Positions 1 through 8,156 of a DNA stretch of 59,143 bases are shown here, piece after piece. Position 1 is the first letter of the stretch, and each line of letters opens with the position of its first letter. The notes below the pieces were generated by a model that made no database searches, was not told the DNA's origin, and was given only the letters and a program-made list of their open reading frames with translations. A program made the translations under genes and the position numbers. Origin of the DNA: Nocardia concava NBRC 100430 (GTDB lineage: Bacteria > Actinomycetota > Actinomycetes > Mycobacteriales > Mycobacteriaceae); NCBI RefSeq assembly GCF_000308815.1, contig NZ_BAFX01000099.1:1-59143 (forward strand), in the 5' to 3' direction.

Positions 1-531
1 CTGCGGAGCGGCCGGACGCGGGGCCGGTGCGGCCGGACGCGGCGCAGTCGGTCCGCGGCTGCTGCGGCGGGGGTTGCCGGGGCGGAAGACGCTGCGGGAG
101 CGGCATTCTCGCGCACGGCGGGCGTTGGGCGCGGGACCCGGGCGGGCCGCCGACGCGGGGCTGGGCGACTCGGCGCGGGCGGCCGGAGCCACCTGCTCGG
201 CCGCGGGGGCCGGGGTCGCGGGCTTCGGCGCGGGCGCCGGAGCCGGGGTGGGACGCGGACCCGGACGCGGGCCGGCACCGGGGGTGGCCGGCTTGGCGGC
301 CGGACGCGGGGTGCTGTCACCGCTGGGCTTGGGGGTCGCCGACTTGGCGGTCCCATTGGACGGGGCGCTCTTGGGTGCGAGCGACTCCCGCAGGCGACGC
401 GCGACGGGTGCTTCCACCGTCGAGCTCGCCGACTTCACGAACTCGCCCTGCTCCTTGAGCCGCGCGAGTAGTTCTTTGCTCGTGACACCGAGTTCTTTAG
501 CCAACTCGTGCACGCGGGCCTTGCCTGCCAC
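1..531 (-). CDS. infB: Translation initiation factor IF-2, N-terminal part (truncated by window edge)
   Basis: IF-2 delivers initiator fMet-tRNA to the 30S subunit and promotes subunit joining. Reading the minus strand from a GTG at 531, the first residues are (V/M)AGKARVHELAKELGVTSK followed by ELLARLKEQGEFVKSASS, the classic IF2_N helical domain at the start of actinobacterial IF-2. After about residue 45 the protein becomes a long Ala/Pro/Gly-rich linker (repeated PAP, PGPRP and AAP runs), as is usual in high-GC IF-2 before the G domain. The GTPase domains lie outside the window. An AGGAG sits just upstream of the GTG. It follows ylxR, nusA and rimP on the same strand, the conserved nusA-infB operon order. 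The plus-strand frames over this stretch are shadows. Confidence 0.93.
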   Translation of the reverse strand, partial: MAGKARVHELAKELGVTSKELLARLKEQGEFVKSASSTVEAPVARRLRESLAPKSAPSNGTAKSATPKPSGDSTPRPAAKPATPGAGPRPGPRPTPAPAPAPKPATPAPAAEQVAPAARAESPSPASAARPGPAPNARRARECRSRSVFRPGNPRRSSRGPTAPRPAAPAPRPAAPQ

Positions 532-639
532 TGCTCTCCTCACTCAGAGGTCGAGCGCGGCAGCCCGTTTCACGACGGGACGCGCGCACGACCTCGACTA
601 ATTTCGAAGGCCGATCATTTCTGGGACTTCACGGTGTGC

Positions 640-996
640 TCATGAGTGCTCGTGCCTGTTCTCTACGTAATGCTCCAGGGCTGAGATATCCAGATTTCCG
701 GACACTCGTAGTGCTCTGCCGATTGCTCGGCGCCGAACTGCTTGACTCAAACAAGCCGAAGAGGGGTGCAACCACGCACCCCTTCCCGGAAGTCTGCGCC
801 GCGGATCCGGAACGACCACAACCGTTTGCCCACTCTCGGCAGAAGGTTGCGCCACGACCCGCATCAGATCGGCAGCCAGCTCGCGTCGGCGACATCCGAT
901 GCAGGTCCGGACGGGTGCTGATCTTGCTGACACCCGCTCGGCACGCGGAGAAGCCGTCGACTCGCGCTGAGCCTGCGTCCACTCTACCGCTGTCAC
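640..996 (-). CDS. ylxR: YlxR family RNA-binding protein (DUF448)
   Basis: Small nucleoid/RNA-associated protein of the nusA-infB operon, 118 aa. The diagnostic RTCIGCRRRE motif is near the N terminus and the later GRGAWLHP and CLSQAVRRRAIGRAL segments fit the YlxR fold. The frame stays open back to a TTG that overlaps the nusA stop (1104), but I chose the GTG at 996 because GGAG lies 8 nt upstream and the residues before it are not YlxR-like. It sits between nusA (stop 1101) and infB (start 531), as in M. tuberculosis Rv2840c. Its role in bacteria is described as modulating transcription and RNase P; nothing here refines that. Confidence 0.88.
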   Translation of the reverse strand: MTAVEWTQAQRESTASPRAERVSARSAPVRTCIGCRRRELAADLMRVVAQPSAESGQTVVVVPDPRRRLPGRGAWLHPSSACLSQAVRRRAIGRALRVSGNLDISALEHYVENRHEHS

Positions 997-1100
997 GTCC
1001 CGATCTCCGCATCCGTACCCCTTGGAAGTTACCAACCTGTCATCCCGGGGGTCTGTTTCACAAATCTCGGGGCGGACCGGGCCGGATGGATCCGGCAAGA

Positions 1101-2150
1101 TCAACCCCGGTGGGCCTCTCCCCCGCCCGCGTTCGCCGCCGGACGCACTCCGCCCTGGTTATCGGGCGCCGCGTCGGAGCGGATGTCGATGCGCCAGCCG
1201 GTGAGCCGGGCGGCCAGACGGGCGTTCTGGCCCTCCTTGCCGATGGCCAGGGAGAGCTGGAAGTCGGGAACCACCACCCGCGCGGCACGAGCCTCGGGGT
1301 CGACGATGGTGACGGATACAACTTTCGACGGGGACAGCGCATTCCCGACGAAGCTCGCGGGATCCTCGGCGTAGTCGATGATGTCGATCTTCTCGCCGGC
1401 CAGTTCGCTCATCACGTTGCGCACGCGCTGGCCCATCGGGCCGATGCACGCACCCTTGGCGTTGACGCCCGGGACGGTGGAGCGGACCGCGATCTTGGAG
1501 CGATGCCCGGCCTCGCGGGCCACGGCCACGATCTCGACCGAGCCGTCGGCGATCTCGGGGACCTCCAGCGCGAACAGGCGGCGCACCAGGTTCGGGTGGG
1601 TGCGCGAGAGGGTGATCTGCGGGCCGCGCGGGCCGCGGGAGACGCCGACCACGTAGCACTTGATGCGGTCGCCGTGCTCGTAGGTCTCGCCCGGCACCTG
1701 CTCGGCGGGTGGGATGACGCCCTCGGCGCCATTGGCCTCCGAGCCGATGCGGACCACGATGGTGCCGCGGGCGTTCATCCGGGCGTCGCGCTGCACGACA
1801 CCGCCGACGATATCGCCCTCGTGGGTGGAGAATTCGCCGAAGGACTTCTCGTTCTCGGCGTCCCGCAGGCGCTGCAGCACGACCTGGCGGGCGGTGGTGG
1901 CGGCGATGCGGCCGAAACCCTCTGGTGTGTCGTCCCATTCGGAGATGACGTTGCCGTCGGCGTCCAGCTCGCGCGCCATCACGCGCACGACGCCGGTCTT
2001 CTGGTTGATGTCGATGCGGGCGTTGGGCTGGTGGCCCTCGGTGTGCCGGTAGGCGGTGAGGAGAGCGGACTCGATCGCGGAGATCACGGTCTCCATCGAG
2101 ATCCCCTTGTCGGCGACAATCGCGCGCAGGGCTTCGATTTCGATGTTCAT
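1101..2150 (-). CDS. nusA: Transcription termination/antitermination factor NusA
   Basis: 349 aa. It binds RNA polymerase and nascent RNA to control pausing, termination and rRNA antitermination. Domains in order: N-terminal RNAP-binding domain (MNIEIEALRAIVADKGIS to about residue 105), an S1 RNA-binding domain (GDIVGGVVQRDARMN...), then two KH domains, with the KH loop signatures IGPMGQRVRNV and SLAIGKEGQNARLAARLTG. It ends shortly after KH2, without the acidic repeats of proteobacterial NusA, which is the normal actinobacterial length. The start overlaps the rimP stop by 4 bp, so the pair is probably translationally coupled. Confidence 0.97.
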   Translation of the reverse strand: MNIEIEALRAIVADKGISMETVISAIESALLTAYRHTEGHQPNARIDINQKTGVVRVMARELDADGNVISEWDDTPEGFGRIAATTARQVVLQRLRDAENEKSFGEFSTHEGDIVGGVVQRDARMNARGTIVVRIGSEANGAEGVIPPAEQVPGETYEHGDRIKCYVVGVSRGPRGPQITLSRTHPNLVRRLFALEVPEIADGSVEIVAVAREAGHRSKIAVRSTVPGVNAKGACIGPMGQRVRNVMSELAGEKIDIIDYAEDPASFVGNALSPSKVVSVTIVDPEARAARVVVPDFQLSLAIGKEGQNARLAARLTGWRIDIRSDAAPDNQGGVRPAANAGGGEAHRG

Positions 2151-2788
2151 TCCACGATCCCTTCGGTCAGTGAATCGGATTCAGTTGCTTCGTCTTCGGT
2201 GTTCGTGTCGAACTCAGTGGTTTCCTCCCGCGCGCCGGGCGTGGGGCGGCCCGGTGCGACTCCACCTGCCAGTTCCAGCTCCGCGGCGCCGGGTGGATTG
2301 AATTCCACCTGGACCACCGCGGACTGGATGTCGGCCAGCGGCACCGTCACCCGGTGTGGCTTCCGCTTGCCGCCGAGGACCAGGGCGACATCGGTGTCGG
2401 TGGCGACACCCACCCGGGCCTCGAACGTGGTCTTGCCCTTCTCCTCCGGTGATTCGGCGCCGGGGCGTAGGACGATCTTCACCTTGCGGCCCTGGGCGCG
2501 TTGCCAGTGGCGTAGGGCGGTGAGGGGCCGGTCGATGCCGGGCGTGGTGATCTCGAGCAGATACGGGGTCTCGCCGAAGTCGCCGGCGTCGTCGAGGGTC
2601 TGCGAGATCTCCGAGCTGAGTTCCGCGACCGCGTCGAGGTCCGGGGAGCCGTCGCTGTCGACGGTCACGACGAGCTTCGTGTGTGCTGTACCGGCAGCCG
2701 AAAGCGCGACGCCTTCGAGGTCGAATCCTCGGCGTTCGACGAGCTCAGCAACTAGCTGGCTCACCCTTTCCTCGGTCGGCATCGGCAT
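2147..2788 (-). CDS. rimP: Ribosome maturation factor RimP
   Basis: 213 aa; required for 30S subunit maturation. The N-terminal half (ERVSQLVAELVERRGFDLEG) and the central LEITTPGIDRPLTALRHWQR segment are characteristic of RimP. The C-terminal SH3-like domain follows (HRVTVPLADIQSAVVQVEFNP), then an acidic Thr/Glu-rich tail of about 40 residues. First gene of the minus-strand rimP-nusA-ylxR-infB run; its 3' end overlaps nusA by 4 bp. The transcript probably starts in the intergenic stretch above 2790. Confidence 0.95.
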   Translation of the reverse strand: MPMPTEERVSQLVAELVERRGFDLEGVALSAAGTAHTKLVVTVDSDGSPDLDAVAELSSEISQTLDDAGDFGETPYLLEITTPGIDRPLTALRHWQRAQGRKVKIVLRPGAESPEEKGKTTFEARVGVATDTDVALVLGGKRKPHRVTVPLADIQSAVVQVEFNPPGAAELELAGGVAPGRPTPGAREETTEFDTNTEDEATESDSLTEGIVE

Positions 2789-3144
2789 GTGGGGCGGCTC
2801 CTGGTTCAGTTGTCACGGGTTGAGTTGTCGGTTTCGGCGAAATGCCGCGCCGAAGGTCTAGCGTAACGCGCGGAAAGAGTGTAAAGGACCAGCCGACTGG
2901 CTCGAGTTCGGCATGGTCGGCGCTGTGCTGCCAACGGCGTGTCAGCCGCGACGCGCCCGTGACGGTTACCCGTCGTTCCAGATCACAGCCTATCCGACGC
3001 CCCTGGCGCAGCAAGCGGTCGGCGACGGCTGGCACCATGTATGCCGTGCCCAGCAGTCAGAGCGGCCGTCGCGCCGGTGTCGTCGGTCTCACGGTCCCGA
3101 GGGATCGAACCGGGTCCTCCCCCAGCCCCATTTCCGTACCCGCG
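2789..3144. other. Divergent intergenic region between rimP and the lipoprotein gene
   Basis: About 355 bp with no convincing gene. It must hold the rimP operon promoter (leftward) and the promoter of the lipoprotein/ferritin-like pair (rightward). Both long frames across it are low-complexity shadows. An in-frame ATG at 3037 would give the lipoprotein a 36-residue N-terminal extension, but that extension is not conserved-looking and would bury the signal peptide. No hairpin or strong repeat was seen. Confidence 0.5.
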
Positions 3145-3627
3145 GTGAACCGCCGCGGCGCGCTGCGGCTGGCGGGTGGCGGCGCGCTGGCGGTGGCCGC
3201 GGTCGGGGCGCTGGCCGCGTGCTCGAAGGACGACGCCCCGGCGGCACCCGATCCGCTTATCGCCCAGGAGACCGCGGCCCGCACCGATGCCGCCGCGGCG
3301 ACCGCCGCCATCGCGACCAGCCCCGATAAGGCGGGCGCGCTGCAGGTCATCGCGACCCAGCGCACGGCTCACGCGGATGCGTTGCGCACCGAGATCGACC
3401 GCGCCGTAGGCGTTTACGGCGATGGCACCACGCCCAGCCGCCGCACGCCGCCGGTCACTCCCATCGCCCCGGTCCCGCCGCCCGCGGTCTCGGCGCTGCG
3501 CACCCAGCTCCAGCAATCCCAGCGCTCGGCCGCCGACCTGTGCGCCCAGCTCTCCGGCTACCGCGCCGCCCTCCTCTCTTCCATCAGCGCGTGCTGCGCC
3601 ACCCACGCGGGAGTTCTCCTCGGATGA
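3145..3627 (+). CDS. Tat-like lipoprotein, Rv2843-type
   Basis: 160 aa. From the GTG at 3145 the protein begins MNRRGALRLAGGGALAVAAV and runs to a LAAC lipobox: a twin-Arg pair, hydrophobic core and lipidation Cys, so probably exported and anchored to the membrane. The rest is Ala/Thr-rich helical sequence with a Pro-rich linker and two paired cysteines near the end (ISACCATHAG). This position, divergent from rimP and directly before the ferritin-like gene, matches Rv2843 of M. tuberculosis. It overlaps the next gene by ATGA, so the two are coupled and may work together. The start was chosen for the signal peptide; no strong ribosome binding site precedes it. Function unknown. Confidence 0.75.
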   Translation: MNRRGALRLAGGGALAVAAVGALAACSKDDAPAAPDPLIAQETAARTDAAAATAAIATSPDKAGALQVIATQRTAHADALRTEIDRAVGVYGDGTTPSRRTPPVTPIAPVPPPAVSALRTQLQQSQRSAADLCAQLSGYRAALLSSISACCATHAGVLLG

Positions 3628-4058
3628 CCACCACCGACCAGCAGGCGCTCATCGATGCCCTGAGCGCCGAATACGCGGCTGTCTACGCCTACGGCGTGAT
3701 CGCGGCCTACGCCAACCACGACCGTGACAAGCTCGTCGCCGAGTACACCGCGTCCCACCGTGCCCGCCGGGACGCCACGATCGACGCCCTGAAGGCTTCC
3801 GGCGCAACGGTTCCCGAACCGGCCGCGGCCTACACCTCCCCCATCGTCGTCAACGACCCGATCCCGGCCGCCAAGCTCGCCGTGACTGTCGAATCCGACA
3901 CCGCCGCCGCCTGGCGCTCGGTGGTCGAACGCGCCGATGCCGCCGAGTTGCGGCGCACCGGCATCGAGGCGCTCACCGAATGCGCGGTCCGGCTCGCCAC
4001 CTGGCAGTCGATCCTGGGCGTGAACCCGGCGACGGTCGCGTTTCCCGGCCAACCCTGA
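3624..4058 (+). CDS. Ferritin-like domain protein (DUF4439), Rv2844-type
   Basis: 144 aa, no signal peptide. Begins MTTTDQQALIDALSAEYAAV and is almost entirely helical, with the pattern EYAAVYAYGVIAAYANHDR...HRARRDATIDAL typical of DUF4439, a ferritin-like four-helix protein. Glu/His residues spaced along the helices could bind metal, but I cannot confirm a full di-iron site. Translationally coupled (4-bp overlap) to the lipoprotein upstream. Gene order matches Rv2843-Rv2844. Biological role is unknown. Confidence 0.8.
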   Translation: MTTTDQQALIDALSAEYAAVYAYGVIAAYANHDRDKLVAEYTASHRARRDATIDALKASGATVPEPAAAYTSPIVVNDPIPAAKLAVTVESDTAAAWRSVVERADAAELRRTGIEALTECAVRLATWQSILGVNPATVAFPGQP

Positions 4059-4219
4059 CCCGCGCCTCCGGCCGGTCACCGGGAATTCGCCAAGGGCGCA
4101 CTTGCCGTTCGCGTGCGCGTCCGTGGTTGGGCACTCGGCGGGCATAGGGTCCTCGGCGGCGCGGCTTTTCGCATTTTCTTGCCGTGCAACGGAATTCGGT
4201 GCGAGGGCGAGGAGATGCT

Positions 4220-5665
4220 GTGGCGGTGGATGCTGCGAGGGGTGAAAAGGCTGCGCGGGAAGAGAAGGCGCTGCGGGACGTGACCGATCGCCTGGTCGAG
4301 GACTATGGCGAGGCGCATCCGGCGGAGCGGGTGGAGGCCGTGGTGGGGGCGGTGCGCAAGCGGTTCGAGGGGCATTCGGTGCGGGAGTTCGTACCGATTC
4401 TCGTCGAGCGGATTGCGCGGCGGGAGTTGGATCCCACGCGGGGGAAGAACGGCGCGGTGGAATTGAGCAAGTCGGCCGCGGGAGCCGGTTCGGGCTCGCC
4501 CGATGGTCAGGCGGACAACACGAGTGTGTTCGCGGCGGTGGCGGGGCGGTTCGTGCCGGCGCGGCTGGTGGAGAACAAGCGGGCATTGGGGGCGGTCGCG
4601 GCGGGGGTGGCGGTTGTGTTGGCGGCGGGGGCGGTTTTGGCTGTGCAGCAGTCGGATTCGCCGTCGGCGACCACGACGGCCGCGCCCGCGCTGACCATGG
4701 TGCACGGGGTGGTGGGGTCGGAGAAGTCGGCGTTCTTCGATGATCCGAAGGTGGTCGTCGCGCTGGCCAAGCACGGGCTCAAGGTGGTTGCCGAACCAGC
4801 CGGGTCGCGGCAGATCGCCACGTCGGTGGATCTGGGGAAGTACGATTTCGCGTTTCCGTCGAGTTCGGCTGCGGCGGAGCGGATTCAGCGGCAGCGCGGG
4901 GTGAGCGGGAAGTACGTGCCGTTCTCCTCGCCCATGGCCATCGCGACGTTCCAGCCGATCGCCGATCTACTGACCCAGGCCGGGATCGTGACGCCCGGCG
5001 CGACAACGACTTTCGACGTCGACAAATATCTCGCGCTGGCCGAGAAGGGCGTGCAGTGGAATCAGCTGGACGGCAATTTCACCTATGCGGTGCCGAAGAA
5101 CGTGCTGGTCTCGACCACCGACCCGCGCACCTCCAATTCGGCGGCCATGTACCTGGCGGTGACCGCCTATGTCGCCAATGACAACACCGTCGTGCGCGGC
5201 GCGAAGGCGGAAGACTATGCGGTGTCCCGGGTTTCGCGGCTGTTCACCCGTCAGGGCTTCACCGAGTCCAGCAGTGACGGGCCGTTCAAGGACTATCTCG
5301 CCAATGGCATGGGCACCATCCCGATGGCCTGGATCTACGAGGCCCAGTACGTCGACGCCGCGGCCCACGGCCAGCTCAAGCCGGACATGGTCCTGATGTA
5401 TCCGACTCCGACGGTCATGTCCCAGCACACCGTGATCCCCTTGAACGACAAGGGCGATCAGCTCGGCAAGCTGCTCACCACCGATCCGGACCTGCAGCGT
5501 CTGGCCGCCGACCACGGCTTCCGCCCGACCGATGTGAACCTCTTCACGAAAGTCACCGTAGCCCACCGGATCCCGGTGGATGTGAACCTCGTGAACCAGG
5601 TGACCCCGCCCGACTACGACACCCTCGAGCACCTGCTCGACGGAGTCGCCAAGTCCTACAACTGA
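4220..5665 (+). CDS. Membrane-anchored protein with cytoplasmic three-helix domain and extracellular substrate-binding-like domain
   Basis: 481 aa. Residues about 10-70 form a charged helical domain (LRDVTDRLVEDYGEAHPAER...) resembling the three-helix-bundle modules of actinobacteria. One transmembrane helix follows around residues 125-150 (ALGAVAAGVAVVLAAGAVLA), then about 330 residues outside the membrane. That outer part looks like a periplasmic-binding-protein fold: the FDDPKVVVALAKHGLKVVAE opening, a long mixed alpha/beta stretch and a C-terminal LVNQVTPPDYDTLEHLLDGV helix. No ABC transporter genes are adjacent, so it may sense rather than import a ligand. The start was moved to a GTG with GGAG 5-6 nt upstream; an earlier GTG at 4184 is possible. 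Function is inferred from architecture only. Confidence 0.7.
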   Translation: MAVDAARGEKAAREEKALRDVTDRLVEDYGEAHPAERVEAVVGAVRKRFEGHSVREFVPILVERIARRELDPTRGKNGAVELSKSAAGAGSGSPDGQADNTSVFAAVAGRFVPARLVENKRALGAVAAGVAVVLAAGAVLAVQQSDSPSATTTAAPALTMVHGVVGSEKSAFFDDPKVVVALAKHGLKVVAEPAGSRQIATSVDLGKYDFAFPSSSAAAERIQRQRGVSGKYVPFSSPMAIATFQPIADLLTQAGIVTPGATTTFDVDKYLALAEKGVQWNQLDGNFTYAVPKNVLVSTTDPRTSNSAAMYLAVTAYVANDNTVVRGAKAEDYAVSRVSRLFTRQGFTESSSDGPFKDYLANGMGTIPMAWIYEAQYVDAAAHGQLKPDMVLMYPTPTVMSQHTVIPLNDKGDQLGKLLTTDPDLQRLAADHGFRPTDVNLFTKVTVAHRIPVDVNLVNQVTPPDYDTLEHLLDGVAKSYN

Positions 5666-5732
5666 CGCCACGCCCGGCGGTCGGCGCGATACCCGGGCCG
5701 CGCGATACCCGGGCCGACCGCAGCCGGGTCGA

Positions 5733-6014
5733 TCATCCGGCCCTGGTCACCGACGCCATCGGCGTCGCCGTTGTCGTGGGCGCTTCCGTGGTGGTCGGGG
5801 GTGCGGTGGTGGTCGGCGCTTTGGTGGTTGTCACCGTCGCCGCCGCCGAGGTGGCGGTCGGCAGGTCGATCACGCTCGGCAGGCGGCCACCGCCCAGCAT
5901 CGGGACCGACGTCGTGGTGGCCGGTGGGGGCAGGGGGCTGTGCTGGGCGCCGCAGGCCGCCGACGCGAGGGCGGCCGTGGCAAGGGTCACCAGGGTGATC
6001 GGGCGCTTGAGCAC
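5733..6014 (-). CDS. Small Thr/Pro-rich putative lipoprotein (paralogue of 7674-7871)
   Basis: 93 aa from a GTG preceded by GGTGAG. N-terminal signal peptide MLKRPITLVTLATAALASAA followed by Cys; then the motif TTSVPMLGGGRLPSVIDLPT and a low-complexity Thr/Pro/Ala tail typical of cell-wall-spanning linkers. The same motif (TSVP-LGGG-P-VI-PTATS) recurs in the 65-aa protein at 7674-7871, and the upstream DNA of the two is also alike, so they are duplicates. The lipobox lacks the usual Leu at -3, so lipidation is likely but not certain. Function unknown. Confidence 0.65.
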   Translation of the reverse strand: MLKRPITLVTLATAALASAACGAQHSPLPPPATTTSVPMLGGGRLPSVIDLPTATSAAATVTTTKAPTTTAPPTTTEAPTTTATPMASVTRAG

Positions 6015-6173
6015 ATCTCACCTTCCGCGTGAATCGCTCGAAACAGGACCGTCCGGACAGCGAATCAGCGCCGGACTCACCGATTCTCGTACACTCGCGC
6101 CGGTCCCACAGCGCGACAGCAAACTCCGGCACAGCCTGTCACCCGCCCCGGGGGCGATACGGCATCGCACCCG

Positions 6174-6827
6174 CTACCCGGTCGGGATCGTGACGGCTAT
6201 TTCGCCGCCCAGGTGGTAGTCCCCGGAGAGGGTGAGGTTGTCGCCGCTCCAGAAGCTGCCGGGGTCGTAGCGGTTCGGGCGCTTCTGCGGGAGCAGACGC
6301 ATCGACTGATAGGTCATGGCGACGATTTCGGCGCAGTACGCGTCTTCCAGGGCCGCTTCGGTTTCGCGCGGGGCGCCGCGCTTGGGCAGCGGCACGCGAC
6401 CACGCAGCCAGCGTCCCGCGAGGGCACTGGTGGAGGGGAAGGGCATGCCGTCCAGGCGGGCCACCATACGCAGTGCGGAATCCTCCATCTCGCGGGTGAC
6501 CGGCCGATTCAGCTGTCGGATCCACGCCTGCTGGCCATAGACATTCGCCCAGCGCATTGTCGCCGAGCGCAGGTCGTGCAGTTGCGCGCCGCGATGGTGG
6601 TTGCCGGACCAGACATCCGGCAGTGCGCGCCCGAGTTCGGCGTGCCAGATGAGGGCGGGCAGATCATCGATGACGATCGCCATGCCGACGTGATTGACCG
6701 GGCTGTTCGTCAGCCCCCGAATCGCCCGATCCGCACCGGAATGCCCGCGAAACAACCACAGATCACCGGTCCGCGTGAGCTCCACCGCTTCGTCCAGCTC
6801 GAGCCTCGAGATCACTTCACGTGCCAC
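6174..6827 (-). CDS. Permuted papain-like (NlpC/P60, YiiX/YaeF-type) hydrolase candidate
   Basis: 217 aa, no signal peptide. The order His then Cys fits circularly permuted NlpC/P60 or YiiX-type enzymes: NSPVNHVGMAIVID (His46) follows a DLWLFRG strand, and DAYCAEIVAMTYQSM (Cys165) starts the catalytic helix. Such enzymes cleave or transfer acyl/amide groups in peptidoglycan or lipids; the substrate here is unknown. It is divergent from the 57-aa membrane peptide gene (6846). Assignment rests on motif order only; a non-enzymatic relative is possible. Confidence 0.6.
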   Translation of the reverse strand: MAREVISRLELDEAVELTRTGDLWLFRGHSGADRAIRGLTNSPVNHVGMAIVIDDLPALIWHAELGRALPDVWSGNHHRGAQLHDLRSATMRWANVYGQQAWIRQLNRPVTREMEDSALRMVARLDGMPFPSTSALAGRWLRGRVPLPKRGAPRETEAALEDAYCAEIVAMTYQSMRLLPQKRPNRYDPGSFWSGDNLTLSGDYHLGGEIAVTIPTG

Positions 6828-6845
6828 GCCGACTAGCCTAGGCCC

Positions 6846-7019
6846 ATGCGATGGTGGAAAGTCCTCGGCTTGGCAGGCGCCGCAGGCGTCGCCGCAACCG
6901 GCGTGGTCATAATCCGCTCCGAGCGCAAACGCCGCGCCTACACCCCCGACCAGATCCGCGACCGCCTACACGCCCGCCTCACCGAATCCCCCGCCCCTGA
7001 TGGGGAGCCAAACCCCTGA
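6846..7019 (+). CDS. 57-aa single-pass membrane protein
   Basis: ATG at 6846, TGA at 7017-7019. Begins MRWWKVLGLAGAAGVAATGV, one membrane helix ending at a basic patch (RSERKRRAYTPDQIRDRLHAR), then a short charged tail. The basic residues after the helix and the YTPDQIRDRLHAR segment suggest an N-out, C-in anchor with a small cytoplasmic amphipathic helix. Reading frame, codon use and start context look genuine. It is divergent from the permuted-papain gene by 18 bp. Function unknown. Confidence 0.65.
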   Translation: MRWWKVLGLAGAAGVAATGVVIIRSERKRRAYTPDQIRDRLHARLTESPAPDGEPNP

Positions 7020-7223
7020 CCCATGAGTCGGGCTGCGGCGCAGAGACGTTCGCCTCCGCGCTCAGCGCCGCTGCTGCGGCGCAATAATCGGCCCCGTGGT
7101 GCCATCAGGCCGCCGCTGCGAGACAGAACTGTAGCTACTCAACCCTGTCGGCCGATCCCGCATCAGTCCCCCAACCCACTTCCACAGCCGCACAACCAAT
7201 CCCATAACCCCATCATGCGCACC

Positions 7224-7278
7224 GAGAATGCACTGACGCACCCCATTTCTCGCACTTTGCCTCCACCAGCGCATTCTC
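7224..7278. repeat. 55-bp inverted-repeat element, copy 1
   Basis: Begins GAGAATGC and ends with its exact reverse complement GCATTCTC, 55 bp in all. A second element of identical length and identical ends lies at 44221-44275; aligned without gaps the two match at 38 of 55 positions, including TTCTCG in the centre and CAGC next to the right arm. It sits in the 291-bp gap between two plus-strand genes (6846-7019 and 7311-7703), which otherwise holds nothing recognisable. Confidence 0.6.
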
Positions 7279-7310
7279 ACCGCACTGCCGGGGTTGGGCA
7301 GGATGGCGGC

Positions 7311-7703
7311 GTGTATTTCCGAGGGCGTCTTCCGGTTCGCGGCCGGATCATCTGGCTCACACCCGAACAGGGCGGCCGCCGCTCGGGGCCGCCCAACACA
7401 CCGGTCGATCAGGACTACGCCTCAACGGCATTCGTGCCGCCGTACACCGTCCACACGGGCCTTGCGTCCTTCGTCCTACGGGTAGAAGACCGGAAGGCAT
7501 GGAACTCCCCCGCCACCGCTGGCTGGCTGATAGTCGAGAACACCGGCAGATTCCGGATCCAGGCCGGGACGGTGGTGGTTGTTACCGAAGGCTTGCGCAC
7601 GGTCGGCCACTTCTATGTGGACGACGTGCTCGACGCCGAGGTTGCGGTGGGCACAGCCGACGAGGTGATCGGGTCACCTGGATTTGGTTGTGGTGGGGAT
7701 TGA
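7311..7703 (+). CDS. EF-Tu domain-3-like beta-barrel protein
   Basis: 130 aa from a GTG with AGGA upstream; the longer frame back to 7023 is Arg/Pro-rich and not real. The order of segments GRIIWLTPEQGGR, VEDRKAW, GWLIVENTG and FRIQAG...TEGLRTVGHFYV resembles the third (C-terminal) beta-barrel of elongation factor Tu, with the GxRTVG turn retained and no GTPase domain. Such stand-alone barrels occur in actinobacteria but their role is not established. Its last 30 bp overlap tail-to-tail with the mini-lipoprotein gene. Confidence 0.6.
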   Translation: MYFRGRLPVRGRIIWLTPEQGGRRSGPPNTPVDQDYASTAFVPPYTVHTGLASFVLRVEDRKAWNSPATAGWLIVENTGRFRIQAGTVVVVTEGLRTVGHFYVDDVLDAEVAVGTADEVIGSPGFGCGGD

Positions 7704-7871
7704 GGTGGCGGTGGGCACTTCGATCACTTCGGGGACCTGGCCGCCGCCGAGGACCGGGACCGAGGTCGCCGGGGTGGGTGGGGCGAGGGGGGTGTTGCGG
7801 TGGTCGGCGCAGGCGGGGGCTGCGACGAGGGTCAGCGCGATTGCCGCCGTTGTGATCAAGCGTTTGGGCAC
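7674..7871 (-). CDS. 65-aa putative lipoprotein (paralogue of 5733-6014)
   Basis: GTG start with AAGGTGAAAC upstream, the same start context as its paralogue. Signal peptide MPKRLITTAAIALTLVAAPA then Cys, followed by ATSVPVLGGGQVPEVIEVPT and a very short Thr/Lys tail. It lacks the long Thr/Pro repeat region of the 93-aa paralogue, so the conserved part is the LGGG-P-VI core. Upstream DNA (7897-7939) resembles 6051-6093 of the paralogue. Lipobox is imperfect (Ala-Pro-Ala-Cys). Confidence 0.6.
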   Translation of the reverse strand: MPKRLITTAAIALTLVAAPACADHRNTPLAPPTPATSVPVLGGGQVPEVIEVPTATSIPTTTKSR

Positions 7872-8156
7872 GTTTCACCTTCCAGGAGTTCGGGAGGTCC
7901 GGGCAGCGAGATTGCGCCGGACTCAGCAATTCTGGCGCATACCGGCGGAATCACCGTGTGGGAGATCAAGTTAGGCACGGTTGGTCAGTTGCGCTGGCAC
8001 AATCGGCAAGGGGGCGGGGGCGCGGGGGTCGAATTACGTACTTATTGGTCGATTTTCGCGATGTGAGTTACCCGACAGCGATGAATGGGCTTGGCGGGTG
8101 AGGCGGATCGCGGACAGAATGGGAGGGGGTGTTGGATCCGAGTTGAAGGGGGCTCG

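Noticed and set aside
636..2861. 741-codon plus-strand open frame opposite ylxR, nusA and rimP
   Set aside because: Antisense to three conserved genes; composition is Asp/Gly/His-rich as expected for a shadow of high-GC coding DNA, with no domain.
7023..7310. N-terminal extension of the EF-Tu-like ORF
   Set aside because: Arg/Pro-rich, no homology pattern, covers the 55-bp repeat, and a better GTG with AGGA is at 7311.
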